This document shows, in pieces, positions 53,525 to 64,000 of a stretch of 64,000 bases of DNA. The notes beneath the pieces are model-generated. The model was given only the letters and a program-made list of their open reading frames with translations, was not told the origin of the DNA and did no database searches. Source of the stretch: Blastocladiella emersonii ATCC 22665 (taxonomy: Eukaryota; Blastocladiomycota; Blastocladiomycetes; Blastocladiales; Blastocladiaceae); assembly GCA_025594325.1 (NCBI GenBank), contig JANHCV010000014.1, forward strand, positions 434,001-498,000, in the 5' to 3' direction. Each line of letters starts with the position of its first letter. The first letter of the stretch is position 1. The translations under genes were made by a program, and so were the position numbers.

Positions 53525-56284
53525 ATGGACCCACTCGAGGAGGACTACTTTTCCAAGGTCGCGCACGACGGGCACCTGGACAGCAGCAGCGACGACGATG
53601 ATGAGTGCACCACCACCGCGAGCACCTCCCGCGCCACCACACCGACGCCCGCCAACCCCAACCTCCTGCGCACGGGCAAGTCGGTCCGGTTCGCGCTCGA
53701 GCAGGCCGAGTCGGCCGATACGAGTCTGAGCTCGACCGCCGTTAACCGCGACACCGATGTGCTGCCAAAAAAGCTCGCCGACGATGGTGAACCCGACCCG
53801 CCGCCGCCGGTCCGCCTCGACGCGTCGTCCGCGTTCGACAAGCGGCTCGCGTCGCTGCGCCTCGCGATGCAGAGCGACACGGACCTCGAAGAGAGCGGCG
53901 ACCGCGAGCGCGCGACCATCGACCTGTTCCAGCGCCGCATCGACGCCATGACGCGCGACGCGCGGGACGCGGCCGCGCGCGCGGTGGCGACCGCCAAGAA
54001 GCCGAGTATCTCCGTCTCGCCCGCTACCCCTACCACCGCCGACAACGGTCCCGCAAAGCCGCCGTACCACGCGCCCCTGCGCGACGTGTTCCTGCGGTCC
54101 GTGTCGCTGTACCCGCTGTGGGTGCTGGCGTGGCTCGCGATGCGGCTCGTGTGGGCGAAAGCCGACCTGCTCGCCGCGCTCGCGCAGACGGCCGCGTCCG
54201 CGCAGTCCGGGTGCCAGACGCTGCTCGTCGTGCTCGAGATGCTGCCGACGGTCCCGCAGCGCGCCGTCGCCGCGACGGCGTCGGCCACGACGCAGGCCGC
54301 GCGGTCCGCCGTCACCGTCATGGCGGGCACGCTGATCCTGGGCGTGCAGCTCGGCAAGGCCGTGATCGTGCAGTTCGCGGCCTCGCAGACGCACGTGTGG
54401 CGGTGTCTCGTGGACATGGTCCTGCGCGCGACGTTCGGCGTGCTGAGCGATACCGTCGGCGAGGTGCAGGGCGTGTGGAACACGGCGGTCGCGCAGCTGA
54501 CGGGCGAGATCAACAAGATCATCGACGCGCTCAACGGGCAGCTGCTCGACTCGCTCGGAACGCAGTTCCAGGCCATTTTCGGCGGGCCGTCCATCACCAC
54601 GTCCGCCGTCCGGATCCCGCAGATCCCCGCCTCGCTCGCCGGCCAGTTCGTGATCCCGGACACGGTCGCGCAGTCGTTCACCGCGGCCCTCGGCAGCGTG
54701 CCGTCCGCCGGCGCGCTGTTCGACCAGCTCGAGACGGTTCTCGCGCAGCCCTTTGCAAAAGCCATGTCCGATATCGCGACCAACATGGCCGGGATCCTCG
54801 ACCAGATCCAGATCCCGACCCCCGAAGTCCCGCCCGCCACCGTCGCCATGTGGCGGTCCACGCCCGAGTGGCAGGCCCTGCAGCGGTGCGCGTGCGGGTC
54901 CGGGCTCGCCGACGCCATGGAGCCCGCGAAACTCGCCGTCGAGGCCGCCCTCGGGTGGTGGTGCCGCGCCGCCGCGTTCGCCGCGGGCACACTGTGGATC
55001 ACGCACCTCGTTTCTTTGGTGCTTGAGCGGTGGTGGACCCAGCGCCGCGGCGCGCGCCTGTCGCGGCTCTCCGCCGACGATCTCGTGTGGCGGACCGTCG
55101 CGCCGATGCAGTTCCGCCTCGTCGGCCTCGCCGCGAGCCTGATCGCCCTCGCGCGCCGCGTCACGCAGTCCGCCGACCACGCGACGGCCGCGTCGCTGCG
55201 CCGGCGGCACCGCCGCGCGGTCGTCTCCCCCGCCCTCGAGCGCCGCCTCGCGCGCGCCGCGGCGTTCCTCCTGCACCGGCCCATGTGGCTCCTGGTGCTC
55301 CCCGCGGCCGGCGCGCTCGCGGTGATCTGGATCCAGCGCCGCCTGTTCGCCGAGCTCGCCGCCGCGTGGGGCACGGATGTCGGGGTCGAGCGGCTCGTCG
55401 CGTCGACGGTCGCGAGCGTGATCGCGCGGGAACGCGGGCACCTCACGTCGCTGTTCGAGACGGGCGTGCACGAGGTCGAGCGGTCCATGACGGTCCTCCG
55501 CGAAGACCTGATCGTCCCCGTGGCCTCGCCCGTTCTCGCCGCGCTCACGGATATCAACGCGACGCTGACGCTGACCAGCGACATGATGACGTCGACGGTC
55601 CGCTCGCTCCTCGCACCCGTCCCCGCGATTCAGACACCGATGCTGACGCTCGTCCAGTGCATGGTCGGCGGCCAGATCGACGCCGTCAACGCGCTCTCGG
55701 CGGCGGTCCTCGACGCTACCGCGATCCCGCTCGCCGCCAACTGGACCCAGCCCGCGCTCGCCGTCCAGGACGCGATCGCCCTCGCACAGCGGACCGGCGA
55801 CGCCGTCGTCGCGTCCGTTGGGCCGGGCGCAGTGACCGCGGCCCGCGCGGCGCTCGCCAAGTATAACGCGCAGCTCGACCGCGAGCAGGACCTGGCCCTC
55901 GCCGCTCTGGGGGTTGCGCTCGCACCCCTGGCGGCCGGGTGGGCGATGATCGTGTTCGAGGTCGCGTGGCAACGCGCAAAGGAGGCGTACGCCGCGAGCT
56001 CCGGCGCGAAAGCGCGCAGCGCGTGGCAGGTGCACGCAGCCGTGGCGAGGCTCCGGCTCGCGCGCGGCGCGGGCGCGGCGAACGACGTGTGCGTGTGGTA
56101 CGCGCGGACACACGGCGGACGGGTTCTGTGCCGTGTGACGCCGGACGAGTCGGCGGTGCGCGCGGTCGTGGCGTGGTTCGCGTCGCTGGCCGTCGTCGCG
56201 ACGTGCTGGCCCGCGTACGCCGCGGCGCTGGGCGTGCGGGTGGTACTGCGCTCGCTTGTTGCGGTGCTCGATGTGGTACACTAG
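53525..56284 (+). CDS. PRM1: Plasma membrane fusion protein PRM1
   Basis: Single exon, 919 aa, longer than yeast PRM1 because of an acidic, low-complexity N-terminal 180 residues (DSSSDDDDECTT). Hydrophobic segments are at about 192-214, 263-288, 478-504, 586-607, 789-815 and 879-915. The family pattern is visible between them: an ASAQSGCQTLLVVLEMLP segment with a Cys after the first TM, QTHVWRCLVDMVL, and a long extracellular stretch with NKIIDALNGQLLD and CACGSGLADAM. PRM1 acts at the plasma membrane when mating cells or hyphae fuse. The C-terminus is close to the convergent NFACT gene (27 bp between stop codons). Confidence 0.8.
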   Translation: MDPLEEDYFSKVAHDGHLDSSSDDDDECTTTASTSRATTPTPANPNLLRTGKSVRFALEQAESADTSLSSTAVNRDTDVLPKKLADDGEPDPPPPVRLDASSAFDKRLASLRLAMQSDTDLEESGDRERATIDLFQRRIDAMTRDARDAAARAVATAKKPSISVSPATPTTADNGPAKPPYHAPLRDVFLRSVSLYPLWVLAWLAMRLVWAKADLLAALAQTAASAQSGCQTLLVVLEMLPTVPQRAVAATASATTQAARSAVTVMAGTLILGVQLGKAVIVQFAASQTHVWRCLVDMVLRATFGVLSDTVGEVQGVWNTAVAQLTGEINKIIDALNGQLLDSLGTQFQAIFGGPSITTSAVRIPQIPASLAGQFVIPDTVAQSFTAALGSVPSAGALFDQLETVLAQPFAKAMSDIATNMAGILDQIQIPTPEVPPATVAMWRSTPEWQALQRCACGSGLADAMEPAKLAVEAALGWWCRAAAFAAGTLWITHLVSLVLERWWTQRRGARLSRLSADDLVWRTVAPMQFRLVGLAASLIALARRVTQSADHATAASLRRRHRRAVVSPALERRLARAAAFLLHRPMWLLVLPAAGALAVIWIQRRLFAELAAAWGTDVGVERLVASTVASVIARERGHLTSLFETGVHEVERSMTVLREDLIVPVASPVLAALTDINATLTLTSDMMTSTVRSLLAPVPAIQTPMLTLVQCMVGGQIDAVNALSAAVLDATAIPLAANWTQPALAVQDAIALAQRTGDAVVASVGPGAVTAARAALAKYNAQLDREQDLALAALGVALAPLAAGWAMIVFEVAWQRAKEAYAASSGAKARSAWQVHAAVARLRLARGAGAANDVCVWYARTHGGRVLCRVTPDESAVRAVVAWFASLAVVATCWPAYAAALGVRVVLRSLVAVLDVVH

Positions 56285-56311
56285 AGGACTCTCGAATATA
56301 TCTACCAAAAC

Positions 56312-59300
56312 TCAATCGCGGCCGCCCTTGCCACCCTTCTTCTTGCCGCCCTTGGCGCCCTTCTGGACGTCCGCGAGCTGCGGGGCAAACACCTTGACCT
56401 GAGCGCGCATCGTCGTGGTCCACTCGGGCTCGGGGATCCCGCGGATCAGGTTGGCCTCGTGCTCGGCGGCGGCCTTGGCGGCGGCGATGGCCGCGGGGCC
56501 GGACGTGCCAGCGGGCAGAGTTTGCGCGGCCTTTTGGAAAATCTGCACGCAGAGCTTGCTGGCTTTTCCCTTCTTCATGGTGCCCGGCGTGAGCTTGACC
56601 TTGTACTTGAACGAGGCGAGGGACGAGTACGGCGCGCACATGCACACGGCGTACTGCAGGCCGTCGCCGACGCGCGGCGCGCCCGTGAGCGAGTCGAGCA
56701 GCTCCGTGATCTGGTCGGCCGTGGTCTCGGTGCTGGCCGCGGCCGCGGCGTCGTCCTCCTCCTCGTCCTCCTCGGCCACGGGCGCAGCGGGCGTGTCGGG
56801 CTCGTCGTCGCCTTGCTCCGCAGCCGCGGCGGCGGCAGCAGCAGCCTGGGCGGCCTTCTCCTCGCGGCGCTGACGCGCGGCTTCGAGCTCGGCGTTGCGC
56901 TGCTCCTCGCGGAGCCGGGCCACCTCCTCGGCCTGCGCCTTGGCGGCGGCCTTCTTCTTCTCCTTCTTGCCCTTGGGCTGCGGGCCCTGGTTGGGCTTGA
57001 GCAGCGCCATGGCCAGCTCGCGCTCCTCGTCCGACTGGTCCGCGTACTTGGCCTTGGCCTTCTTGAGCTTGGCCTTCTTGCCGCGCACCTGCGACGGCGG
57101 CGGCGTGGCGGGCTGCGCGGGCGTGGGCGCCGGCTTGCCCTTACCGCCGGCCGCGGCCTTCTTGCCGCCCTTGCCCTTGCCGCCCTTGGCAGCGGGCTTG
57201 CCGCCGTCCTCGTCGTCCGAGTCGAAAGCGGCGCGCTTGGCCGCGGGCGGCGCGGGCGCGGGTGCCGCGTCGTCGCCGTCCTGATCCGCGGGAACGACGG
57301 CAGCCGAGCTGCCGCCCCTCTTGAGCTTGCGCCGCTCGGCGCGCGAGATGCGGGCGCCGGGGCCGCGCGACGATGGCGTTGAGCTGCGCGAGTCCTCGTC
57401 GGCGTCCTCGTTGTCGTCGTCGGCGTGGCCGTTGGTCGACGCGGCGGCGGGCGCAGCGGGTGCAGCGGGAGCGGGCGCGGCGGCGGCGGCCACTGCGGGT
57501 TCGTCGTCCGAGTCCGAGTCGGACTCGTCATCGTCGTCGGCTTCGTCGAGCATGAGCTGCTGGAGCTGCGCGATGAGCGAGGGGGCAGCGGGAGCGGCGG
57601 GGGCGGGGGCGGGGGTCGACTCGGCCACCTCGTCGTCGTCAGCGGCGGCAGCAGCAGGCGCGGCGTCTTCCTCCTGCTGCTCGACCTCGCCCTGCTCCTC
57701 GTCCTCGTCCTCGACAGCAGCGGGCGCCGCAGCACCGGCCTGGACGTGGCGCGACGCGCGCTCGCCGCGGTGTCCGTCGACCGACTCCTCGTCGAGGCGG
57801 AACACGATGCCCAACCCATAAACGAGCTGGGACGGCGGGAGCACGTTCTTCTTACCGCGGATCATGAACGAGCCGGTGGTGAGGTACTCGCCCGAGGGCG
57901 CGGACTTGGACACCTGGTTCCACCACACCCACCACGCGGATGTGACGATCTTGGAGTCCCACGCGCGCGACAGGCAGAGCGCCATGTTCCCGGCCTGGGC
58001 GAGCGTCGAGGGCGGGATCTCCGGGAAGCTGCCGTCGGGTCCCGCGCGCATGTTCTTGATGATGATGGACGGCGCGCCGTGCAGGTCGGCGTGCACGTAC
58101 ACGTCGCCGGGGCGCAGGTACCGCTTGACGAGGATCTCGTTCTGGTGCATGTCGCGGCCGCCGACGACCAGGTAGTTCTCGGACGAGATGAACCAGTGGA
58201 ACTTTTCGAACCACATGGGCTTGCGCAGCTTCGACAGGCCCGACGCGTTGGCCGTCTGCTTGGCCGCGGCCTCGAGGTCCTGCTTGATCTTGGACGCGGC
58301 CGACTTAAGCGCCTGCTCGGCCACCGCCAGCGTCTTCTGCTGCTTGAGCGCCGACTGCTTCTTGGTCGTGTACAGCCGCGCCGCGTTCTTCATCGCCGAC
58401 ACGTCGAGGTCGATGGGCACCAGGACCGACGCGTCGCGCGCCGGCTGCTGCGGCTGCGCGGGCTTGTCGCCGCCGTTGCGGTTCTTCTTCTTGCGCCGCG
58501 AGGAACCCGCACCGTCCTCCTCGTCGTCGTCGTCGGACCCGAACAGCCCCTCGCCATCCTCGTCGTCCGACTCGTCGGCGTGCGCGTCGGCCTCGTCCTC
58601 GTCGTCGTCGGCCGCCCACGGGTCGACGAGGCGCATATGGATGCGCGACACGTTGAGCTCGAGCTTCTCGATCGCGCTCGCGACGGGGTTCGCGCGGGCC
58701 TTTTCGTCGCGGACGAGCTCGTCGAGCTCCACCCAGTCCATGCCCGTAGCGAGGGCCGAGTTGATGACGGCAATTGCGGCGTCGACGAGCTCGGCGTGGT
58801 GCTCGACGATCTGGGCGCGGCGCACGGCGGCGCGCTGGGCCTCGGCGAGCGACTCGACGCGCGCGTCCTGCTCGGCCTCGATCGCGGCGAGCTTGCGGTG
58901 CGCGGCGGCCTCCTGGGCGCGCGCGCGCTGGATCGCGCGCTGCGACTCGAGCGCCGAAAAGTACGCGTCGGCCGCCGCGTTGAAGGTGGCGAACTCGGCG
59001 ACCATGGGCGTCCCCACGCGGTCCGCGTACTGCGCGAGGAGGACCGGGTGCACGTCCTCGTACATGGCGGCGACCGAGCCGTCGGCGGATCCGCCGTCCG
59101 TGATGATGTAACCCGCGAGGCGCGGCGCGTCGGGCGTCGGGTTGGCGACCGACTGCACGACCGACTCGGCGACGGCGAGCGCGGAAAGGACCGCGTCGGC
59201 GTCGGCCTCGGTCAGGCGTTGGTTGCCCTTGAGCCCCGCGGCGAGCAGACCGTGCTCGATGAGCGGGGTCGGGTACTCGGAGGCGGCGGCGAGGCACCGC

Positions 59301-59920
59301 TTGGCCTGGTCCTTGGGGTGCGCCGCGATCAGGTCGACGACGCGCTCGCGGGTCCAGGGCGCGGGCAGGTTGCCGCCGGCGGCGACGGACGCGAGCTTGG
59401 ACCCGACGCGGTACTGGTCCGTGTCGTTGAGCTTGACGACGCGCAGGACGGCGAGGATGGTCCAGTCGCCGTCGGTCAGCACGACGTTGCCCGAGGCGTA
59501 GAACTCGCACACGAGGTTGAAGTTGGACGACGCGAGCGGGTGGCCGCCGAACTCGAAGATGGCGACGCGGTCGCGCGCGAGCTGGCGCACCGCCGTCAGC
59601 CGGCGCTGGCGCAGGTGCTTGCGCAGCTTCATGGCGAACGGTGAGGGCAGCGGCGGCTTCTCGCGCTCAAACTCGGTCGAGTGCATCCGGATCCCCGACT
59701 CGATCAGCACCAGCTCCTTCTCCTCGGTCCGCGCAAACTTGAACAGGTACGTCTTGGCGTTGATGTCGTACACGTTCTGCAGCCGCATGCCGACCGTGCT
59801 GTAGGCGGTTTACGGCGGTTAGGGATCAGGTGGAGGGGCGAGTGGGGCAGGGGGCAGCACGCACCGCTGCAGATCCTGTACGACGGCGGCAATGTCGAGG
59901 GCCGAGAAGCGGGACTTCAT
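56312..59920 (-). CDS. RQC2: Ribosome quality control protein Rqc2/NEMF (NFACT family)
   Basis: Minus-strand model: exon 1 59920-59865, 66-nt intron (GTGCGT, branch CCTAAC, CTACAG), exon 2 59798-56312, giving 1180 aa. The N-terminus MKSRFSALDIAAVV is the NFACT-N signature. D9 and the D95-R96 pair match residues needed for CAT tailing in yeast Rqc2. A helical middle region carries the coiled-coil arms. NFACT-R is clear at WFEKFHWFISSENYLVVGGR and GDVYVHADLHGAPSIIIKN. The C-terminus has Lys/Ala-rich low-complexity regions and the NFACT-C strand YAVCMCAPYSSLASFKYKVK. The protein binds stalled 60S subunits with peptidyl-tRNA and recruits the Ltn1 ligase. All key residues are present. Confidence 0.96.
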
Positions 59921-60437
59921 GGTGTGGTGTGGTTGATGCGTAGCAGGTAGGCGAGAGCAGCCCGGTGCACCAAGTCGTGCGGGCGGGTGCTGTATATGAT
60001 CGCCGCGGTGAGGAGGAGGAGAAGAGCGCTTCGCCACCGTTCGACTCGAACGAAATTGACGCGCTCGTGCATCACCTGACCCGGCCGGATGAACTCGCGC
60101 CCGAAAATTGTCTCGCGGCGTGTCTCACACCCGCTCGTTTCGCGTCACTGCGTGGACTCTCTCGGATGATCTTGCACGCTGTTCCGGCTGATCATGTACC
60201 TGATGCTCTCGGAAGTCCCTGCGCTCGGGACATCTCGCGAATGATTCAATTGCGGCGCAGAACGCGTTTCACTCCCCGCAGGCATGCCCTGCGTCCGCAG
60301 GTTCACGCCGCGACGATTGCGGGCGAAGGAGGTTGAGTCGTAACCATGGCCTTGCCTGGGCGAGCTCTAAAGCCGATCGACCCCGAGTTAACATCAAAGC
60401 GATACTGCGATCCTACTCAGCAACCAAGACCGCGAAA
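59921..60437. other. Divergent promoter of the NFACT and MATE genes
   Basis: 517 bp between start codons. No gene and no clear TATA box. Confidence 0.5.
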
Positions 60438-61958
60438 ATGAAGCACGACGTCGTGGTCCCGAGTCTGCCCGAGGCCATCACCGAGGCCAAGATCATGGCG
60501 CGGCTCGCCGTACCCTGTATTACGGGATCCGTCCTGTCGTTCGCGAACCGCATGGTTCCAACGCTGCTCGTCGGCCATCTCGGCGCAACTGAGCTCGCGG
60601 CCGCATCACTCGCTGTCATGGTCCGTTGGTCGAGTGTCCTCGAGCGTGCCAAAATCTCAGTTTGAACACGCATCCGTTACGCTAGTTCTTGAACGTTCTG
60701 GGCTTCTCTATCTGTTTTGGTATCACGACGGCGCTCGACACGCTCGCATCGCAGGCCGTGACCGGGTCCAAAAACCCGCGCCAGGCCAGCATCTTCTTGC
60801 AGCGCGCCATCCTGATCAACCTCGCACTGATTGTTCCGCTGACCGCAGTGTGGTTCTGCACCCGAGCCGCTGCTTCTTCTGGTCGGGCAAGACGCGCAGC
60901 TCTCGCGCATGGCCGGCTACTACATTCGTGTCCTCTGGATCGGCCTATTCCCCATGGTCAGCAGCAACTGCCTCTCCAAGTACCTCATCGCGCAGGGCAT
61001 TATGCAGGTCCAGTTCCTCGTGTCGCTCATCACGGTCCCCATCAACGTTGGGCTCGGCTACGTACTCACCTTTGTCGACTGGCCGCTCAACCTTGGTTTC
61101 TACGGCACCGCAACGGCCAGCGCGGTCACCGAGATGCTCGCCTTGCTGCTCACGATTCTCTACACCTGGCGCGTCGACGGGTACCAGTGCTGGGCACCGT
61201 GGTCGCGCGAGGCCTTGCGCGACTGGAAGGGCTTCATCAAGCTCGGGTTCCCGGGTATGCTCATGATCTGCTCGTCGTGGTGGGTCTACGAGCTCATGGC
61301 GCTTCTCGCTGGCCTCCTTAGCCCGCTCCAGCTCGCGGCGCAAGCCGTTCTCATCAACACGGTCGCCACCCTCTTCATGGTGCTCGTGGGCCTCTCTATT
61401 GTCGCGGGCGCACGTTTTGGCAACTACCTCGGCGCGGGCGACGCGGCGGGAGCAAGCCGCGCGACCGTGGTCTCGGTGGCGCTGGGCGTCGTCACCAGCG
61501 TCGTCATGGCCGCGCTCGTGTTCGCGTTCCGGTCTTTCATCGCGTACGCTTTTACTAGCGACCAGGACATCGTAGCGCTCGTCGCTTCGGTCCTTCCTAT
61601 CATCCCGTTGTTCCAGCACCCCGACACGGCCGTGTGCGTCATCAACGGCATCTTCCGCGGCTGTGGCAAGCAAAAGGTTGGCGCGGGCTTCATCGCGGCG
61701 GCCTACTACGCGGTCGCTGTCCCGCTCGGAGTGCTCCTCACTTTCGTCGGCAAGCTCGGGATTGGTGGGATGTGGATCGGTCTTGCTTGTGCGCTCCTGA
61801 TCTGTGCGATCGCGCAGGTCGTGTACATGCTGCGAATCATCGACTGGCGCACCGAGGTCGAAGTGGCGATCGCGCGCGTCAATGGTGGGAGCGTGGGAGC
61901 GCTCGCGGCGGATGATGGAGATGGCGACACCGAGACGTTGGTGAATAAACTGGTTTAA
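60438..61958 (+). CDS. MATE-family multidrug/metabolite efflux transporter, apparent frameshift
   Basis: Model: exon 1 60438-60620, 65-nt intron (GTCCGT to CGCTAG), exon 2 60686-61958, about 485 aa. MATE landmarks: SFANRMVPTLLVGHLGATEL in TM1-2, FGITTALDTLASQAVTGSK, VGQDAQLSRMAGYYIRVLW, and in the second half GFPGMLMICSSWWVYEL and NGIFRGCGKQKVGAGF. About 12 hydrophobic segments. At the CCC run 60861-60863 the frame moves by one base (VWFC...T to EPLLLLVGQD), with no intron able to explain it. An assembly error is as likely as a real mutation because both sides are well preserved. Family role: cation- or proton-driven export of organic compounds at the plasma or vacuolar membrane. Confidence 0.8.
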
Positions 61959-62263
61959 ATATAGCTTTCTCGTCGGCATTAAATACAGCACAAAGGACTT
62001 GCGTGGGTAGGGGGCATGAGGTTACAAGGGGTGCTGCTCGACCTCGGCCCAGGGCCCTCGGCTAAAAACAATCGCAAACCAACGTTTATACGCGGTGGTT
62101 TTGCATTGCGCGAACCGTCGTGCGATTAGCGGTGCTGGTGCGAGACGCGGTGCTGGTGCGAGACGCGTTGAAAAACCAGGCGACAACACGTGATGGTCCC
62201 AAGCGCCAAATTTGCGGTCGGCTTTTCGTCGCCTCGCCGCTCCCAATCGATGAACCGGACACC
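61959..62263. other. Intergenic: MATE 3' region and F-box-like promoter
   Basis: 305 bp. Contains the 18-bp tandem duplication below and ACGCGT at 62163-62168. Confidence 0.5.
62129..62164 (+). repeat. 18-bp perfect tandem duplication
   Basis: GCGGTGCTGGTGCGAGAC occurs twice head to tail (62129-62146, 62147-62164), 100 bp before the ATG of the F-box-like gene. Confidence 0.95.
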
Positions 62264-64000
62264 ATGAATCAAATGAAAGACTTGATGCAATCACTCGAAG
62301 ACTCCTTGGACGAGCATGGCCTGCGGTCCCTACCCGCGGAACTGGCGTGCGCTGTGCTTCAGCTCGCCGAACCGCGTGCCGCCGTGGCTGCCGCGTCAGC
62401 TTACTTTCGCGACCTTGCACTCGACAATCGCGTTCGCTTTTCTTGGTCATTTTTGATTGCACAGCGGCTTAGCGCAACAGCCGTTCGCGAGACCCCAGCG
62501 CCTCGCGACCCTATAACTCGGTTGCTGTTGATTGACCTCTCGCCGCCGTGGTTGGAAGAAGAATGTTTCGTTTACGAGGATTTATACTTACGTTCCCCAG
62601 CGCCCACTGCCGTGCTCGTCAACCTGGCGTCCCTTTTCATTCGCCGAATCCGGGCGAGCTGCATCGACTCCAACTCGCTGCGCCGTCTCCTGGAGGCGTC
62701 CTTTGCCGAGCCGCACGGGTCAATCTTGGCTATCCCGCTTGCCTCGCTTGTCCGGCTTGTGGCTGCTGCGGCCGTGCAGGGCTGGAACGAGACTTTGACG
62801 CAAGTCCTCGAGCTCTTGCTTACCCAAGCCCCGTCGCTGCTCGACATTGGGCTCAAGCTTACCGAGTGGGCTTCGCTTGTCAAGGACTCGTATGCGACCG
62901 AATACCACGCCGACGATTTTGACATGCCCGCTGAACCGCTGCGAATGGCCGATGCGCTCACGTACCTTTCCGTCCTGGCTTGGGAACACAAAAACTTTGA
63001 ACTTCTGATTCTCAATCCTCGGTACGGTGTGAACAAGGCAACCGTTGCATCCTTGCTTGCCACCGAGGGACCTGCAATCTTTGCCCTTCACGCGGCGACG
63101 CCCGAAGGTGTGACTCTCCAATATTTCGAGCGCTACGAAAGCATCTACTTTTGGATTTTCAAGTACATCCCCGAGCTACCGGCAAATGTGCTCCGATTCT
63201 ACGTTCATACGGCTGTCGCGATTGGCCACCCGATTTTTGTCATGCTTCTCGAGTGGTTCCCGGAGCAAACGCTTTCTGCACTTGTACACAATCCCGAGCT
63301 CGAGGACATCCCGATTTGGCGGCTGCCGCCCCATCCCCAGGACGTACTTGACAATGCTATTACGCTTGGCGTTTACATTATGCGTTGGTTTGAACGAGAC
63401 CTTTCTGTACGCGACCTCGGGCTGCTTGGGACGCATGGGTTTATCCATTCCAGTCGATTCTGCCAGATGGTTGCCATCGCCATCGCCCGCGGAGAGTTCG
63501 GCTACGTGCAATCGCTCTGCGATATCTGCACCGTCGAGCAGTGGCAGGAGGTTCTTCTGAGTGGTGCGTTGCGCTCACCCTTTTTTTCCGCTGCGAGTAA
63601 CGGTATTTACTGACACGTTCGTCACCCGGCCGCAGGGTTTTGCGTATTCAAATGCGTCCGCCGAGCCCGCAGCGTCATCTGCCAGGCCGTGCTTCGATAC
63701 GCGCTCGTCCCAGGCCCTAACAGCAACACCAAGGGCCAGTTGACGCTCGCTGACTTTGTCACGGCCTTTCGCTCCTATTCGGCCGAGCGTTTGGAACCAA
63801 TCGTGCCGCTTTCGGAGTTTCTTTTCGAGGGCGGTGACTCTCTTACACTGCCCGTGGAACTCCTCCAATTGCTGGTCTCACCTGCTCCCCCGCCATCTTA
63901 CAATGAAGAGCTGATCTGGTCGACTTGCGCGATTATTTCACAGCTACTTGCATCCGGCGCCTTGCAGTTTACGACGAGCAACCATCTCCATCACCTCATT
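62264..64000 (+). CDS. F-box-like protein of the local family (partial, runs off the window)
   Basis: Exon 1 62264-63563, 72-nt intron (GTGCGT, branch ACTGAC, CGCAG), exon 2 63636 to beyond 64000. The ATG at 62264 was chosen over an upstream GTG frame. The N-terminus has LRSLPAELACAVLQLAEPRA and ASAYFRDLALDNRVRFSWSF, the family F-box-like start. The middle has EHKNFELLILNPR and PANVLRFYVHTAVAIGHPIF, matching the paralogue at 22515-24881 (RNRYVHALVNMGHKAF). Exon 2 begins GFCVFKCVRRARSVICQAVL and splices at the same place as in that paralogue. No break is visible up to the edge. Presumed ubiquitin-ligase adaptor, substrate unknown. Confidence 0.75.

Noticed and set aside
53408-56308. 966-codon minus-strand open frame opposite PRM1
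   Set aside because: Complement of PRM1 codons; composition (Arg, Gly, Asp, His) is that of an antisense shadow.
1-64000. Transposons, CRISPR arrays, viral or organellar genes
   Set aside because: No transposase, reverse transcriptase or integrase motifs, no regularly spaced repeats, and no viral or mitochondrial genes were seen on either strand.

Overview
The window is nuclear DNA of a GC-rich, intron-bearing fungus. Evidence is the set of fungal and eukaryotic families (insulysin, NAP1, PRM1, NFACT/Rqc2, TACC-like, DUF4470, F-box proteins), a tRNA-Trp with a T-run terminator, and a consistent splice grammar: short introns, mostly 55-82 nt, with GTNCG-type donors (GTACGT most often), a CTRAC branch site and a TAG or CAG acceptor. 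A GABA-B-like class C receptor suggests a zoosporic, early-diverging lineage (Blastocladiomycota or Chytridiomycota) rather than a typical Dikaryon. That placement is inference.

Layout. 1-9 kb: insulysin, a secreted mucin-like Cys-rich protein, NAP1 and uridine phosphorylase, all on +. 9-22 kb: a degenerate tract with a membrane-protein remnant, a truncated DUF4470 copy, a multiply broken acetyl-CoA carboxylase pseudogene whose biotin lysine is arginine, and an intact-looking DUF4470 gene on the other strand. Two 44-bp direct repeats bracket the pseudogene. 22-27.8 kb: a lineage-specific F-box-like gene and a four-TM protein. 27.8-39 kb: a proline-rich nuclear-type protein, a large RD/RE-plus-ankyrin protein, and three small genes. 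39-44.3 kb: a tRNA-Trp and two broken F-box-like genes. 44.3-49.1 kb: a metacaspase-fold protein without its catalytic dyad, then a nine- or ten-exon class C receptor with a PH-like tail. 49.4-62 kb: a large F-box protein, a TACC-like coiled coil, PRM1, NFACT/Rqc2 and a MATE transporter. 62.2 kb to the edge: another F-box-like gene that runs off the window.

The genes do not form one pathway. Housekeeping functions (proteolysis, chromatin assembly, ribosome quality control, nucleoside salvage, cell fusion) are mixed with a fast-evolving set of F-box-like and DUF4470 genes. Several of those are broken, two of them at out-of-frame short tandem repeats. The most unusual items are the receptor (new domain combination and a candidate 3-nt microexon) and the catalytically dead metacaspase beside it. 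Exon models were built by eye from splice signals and frame continuity and are not confirmed by transcripts.
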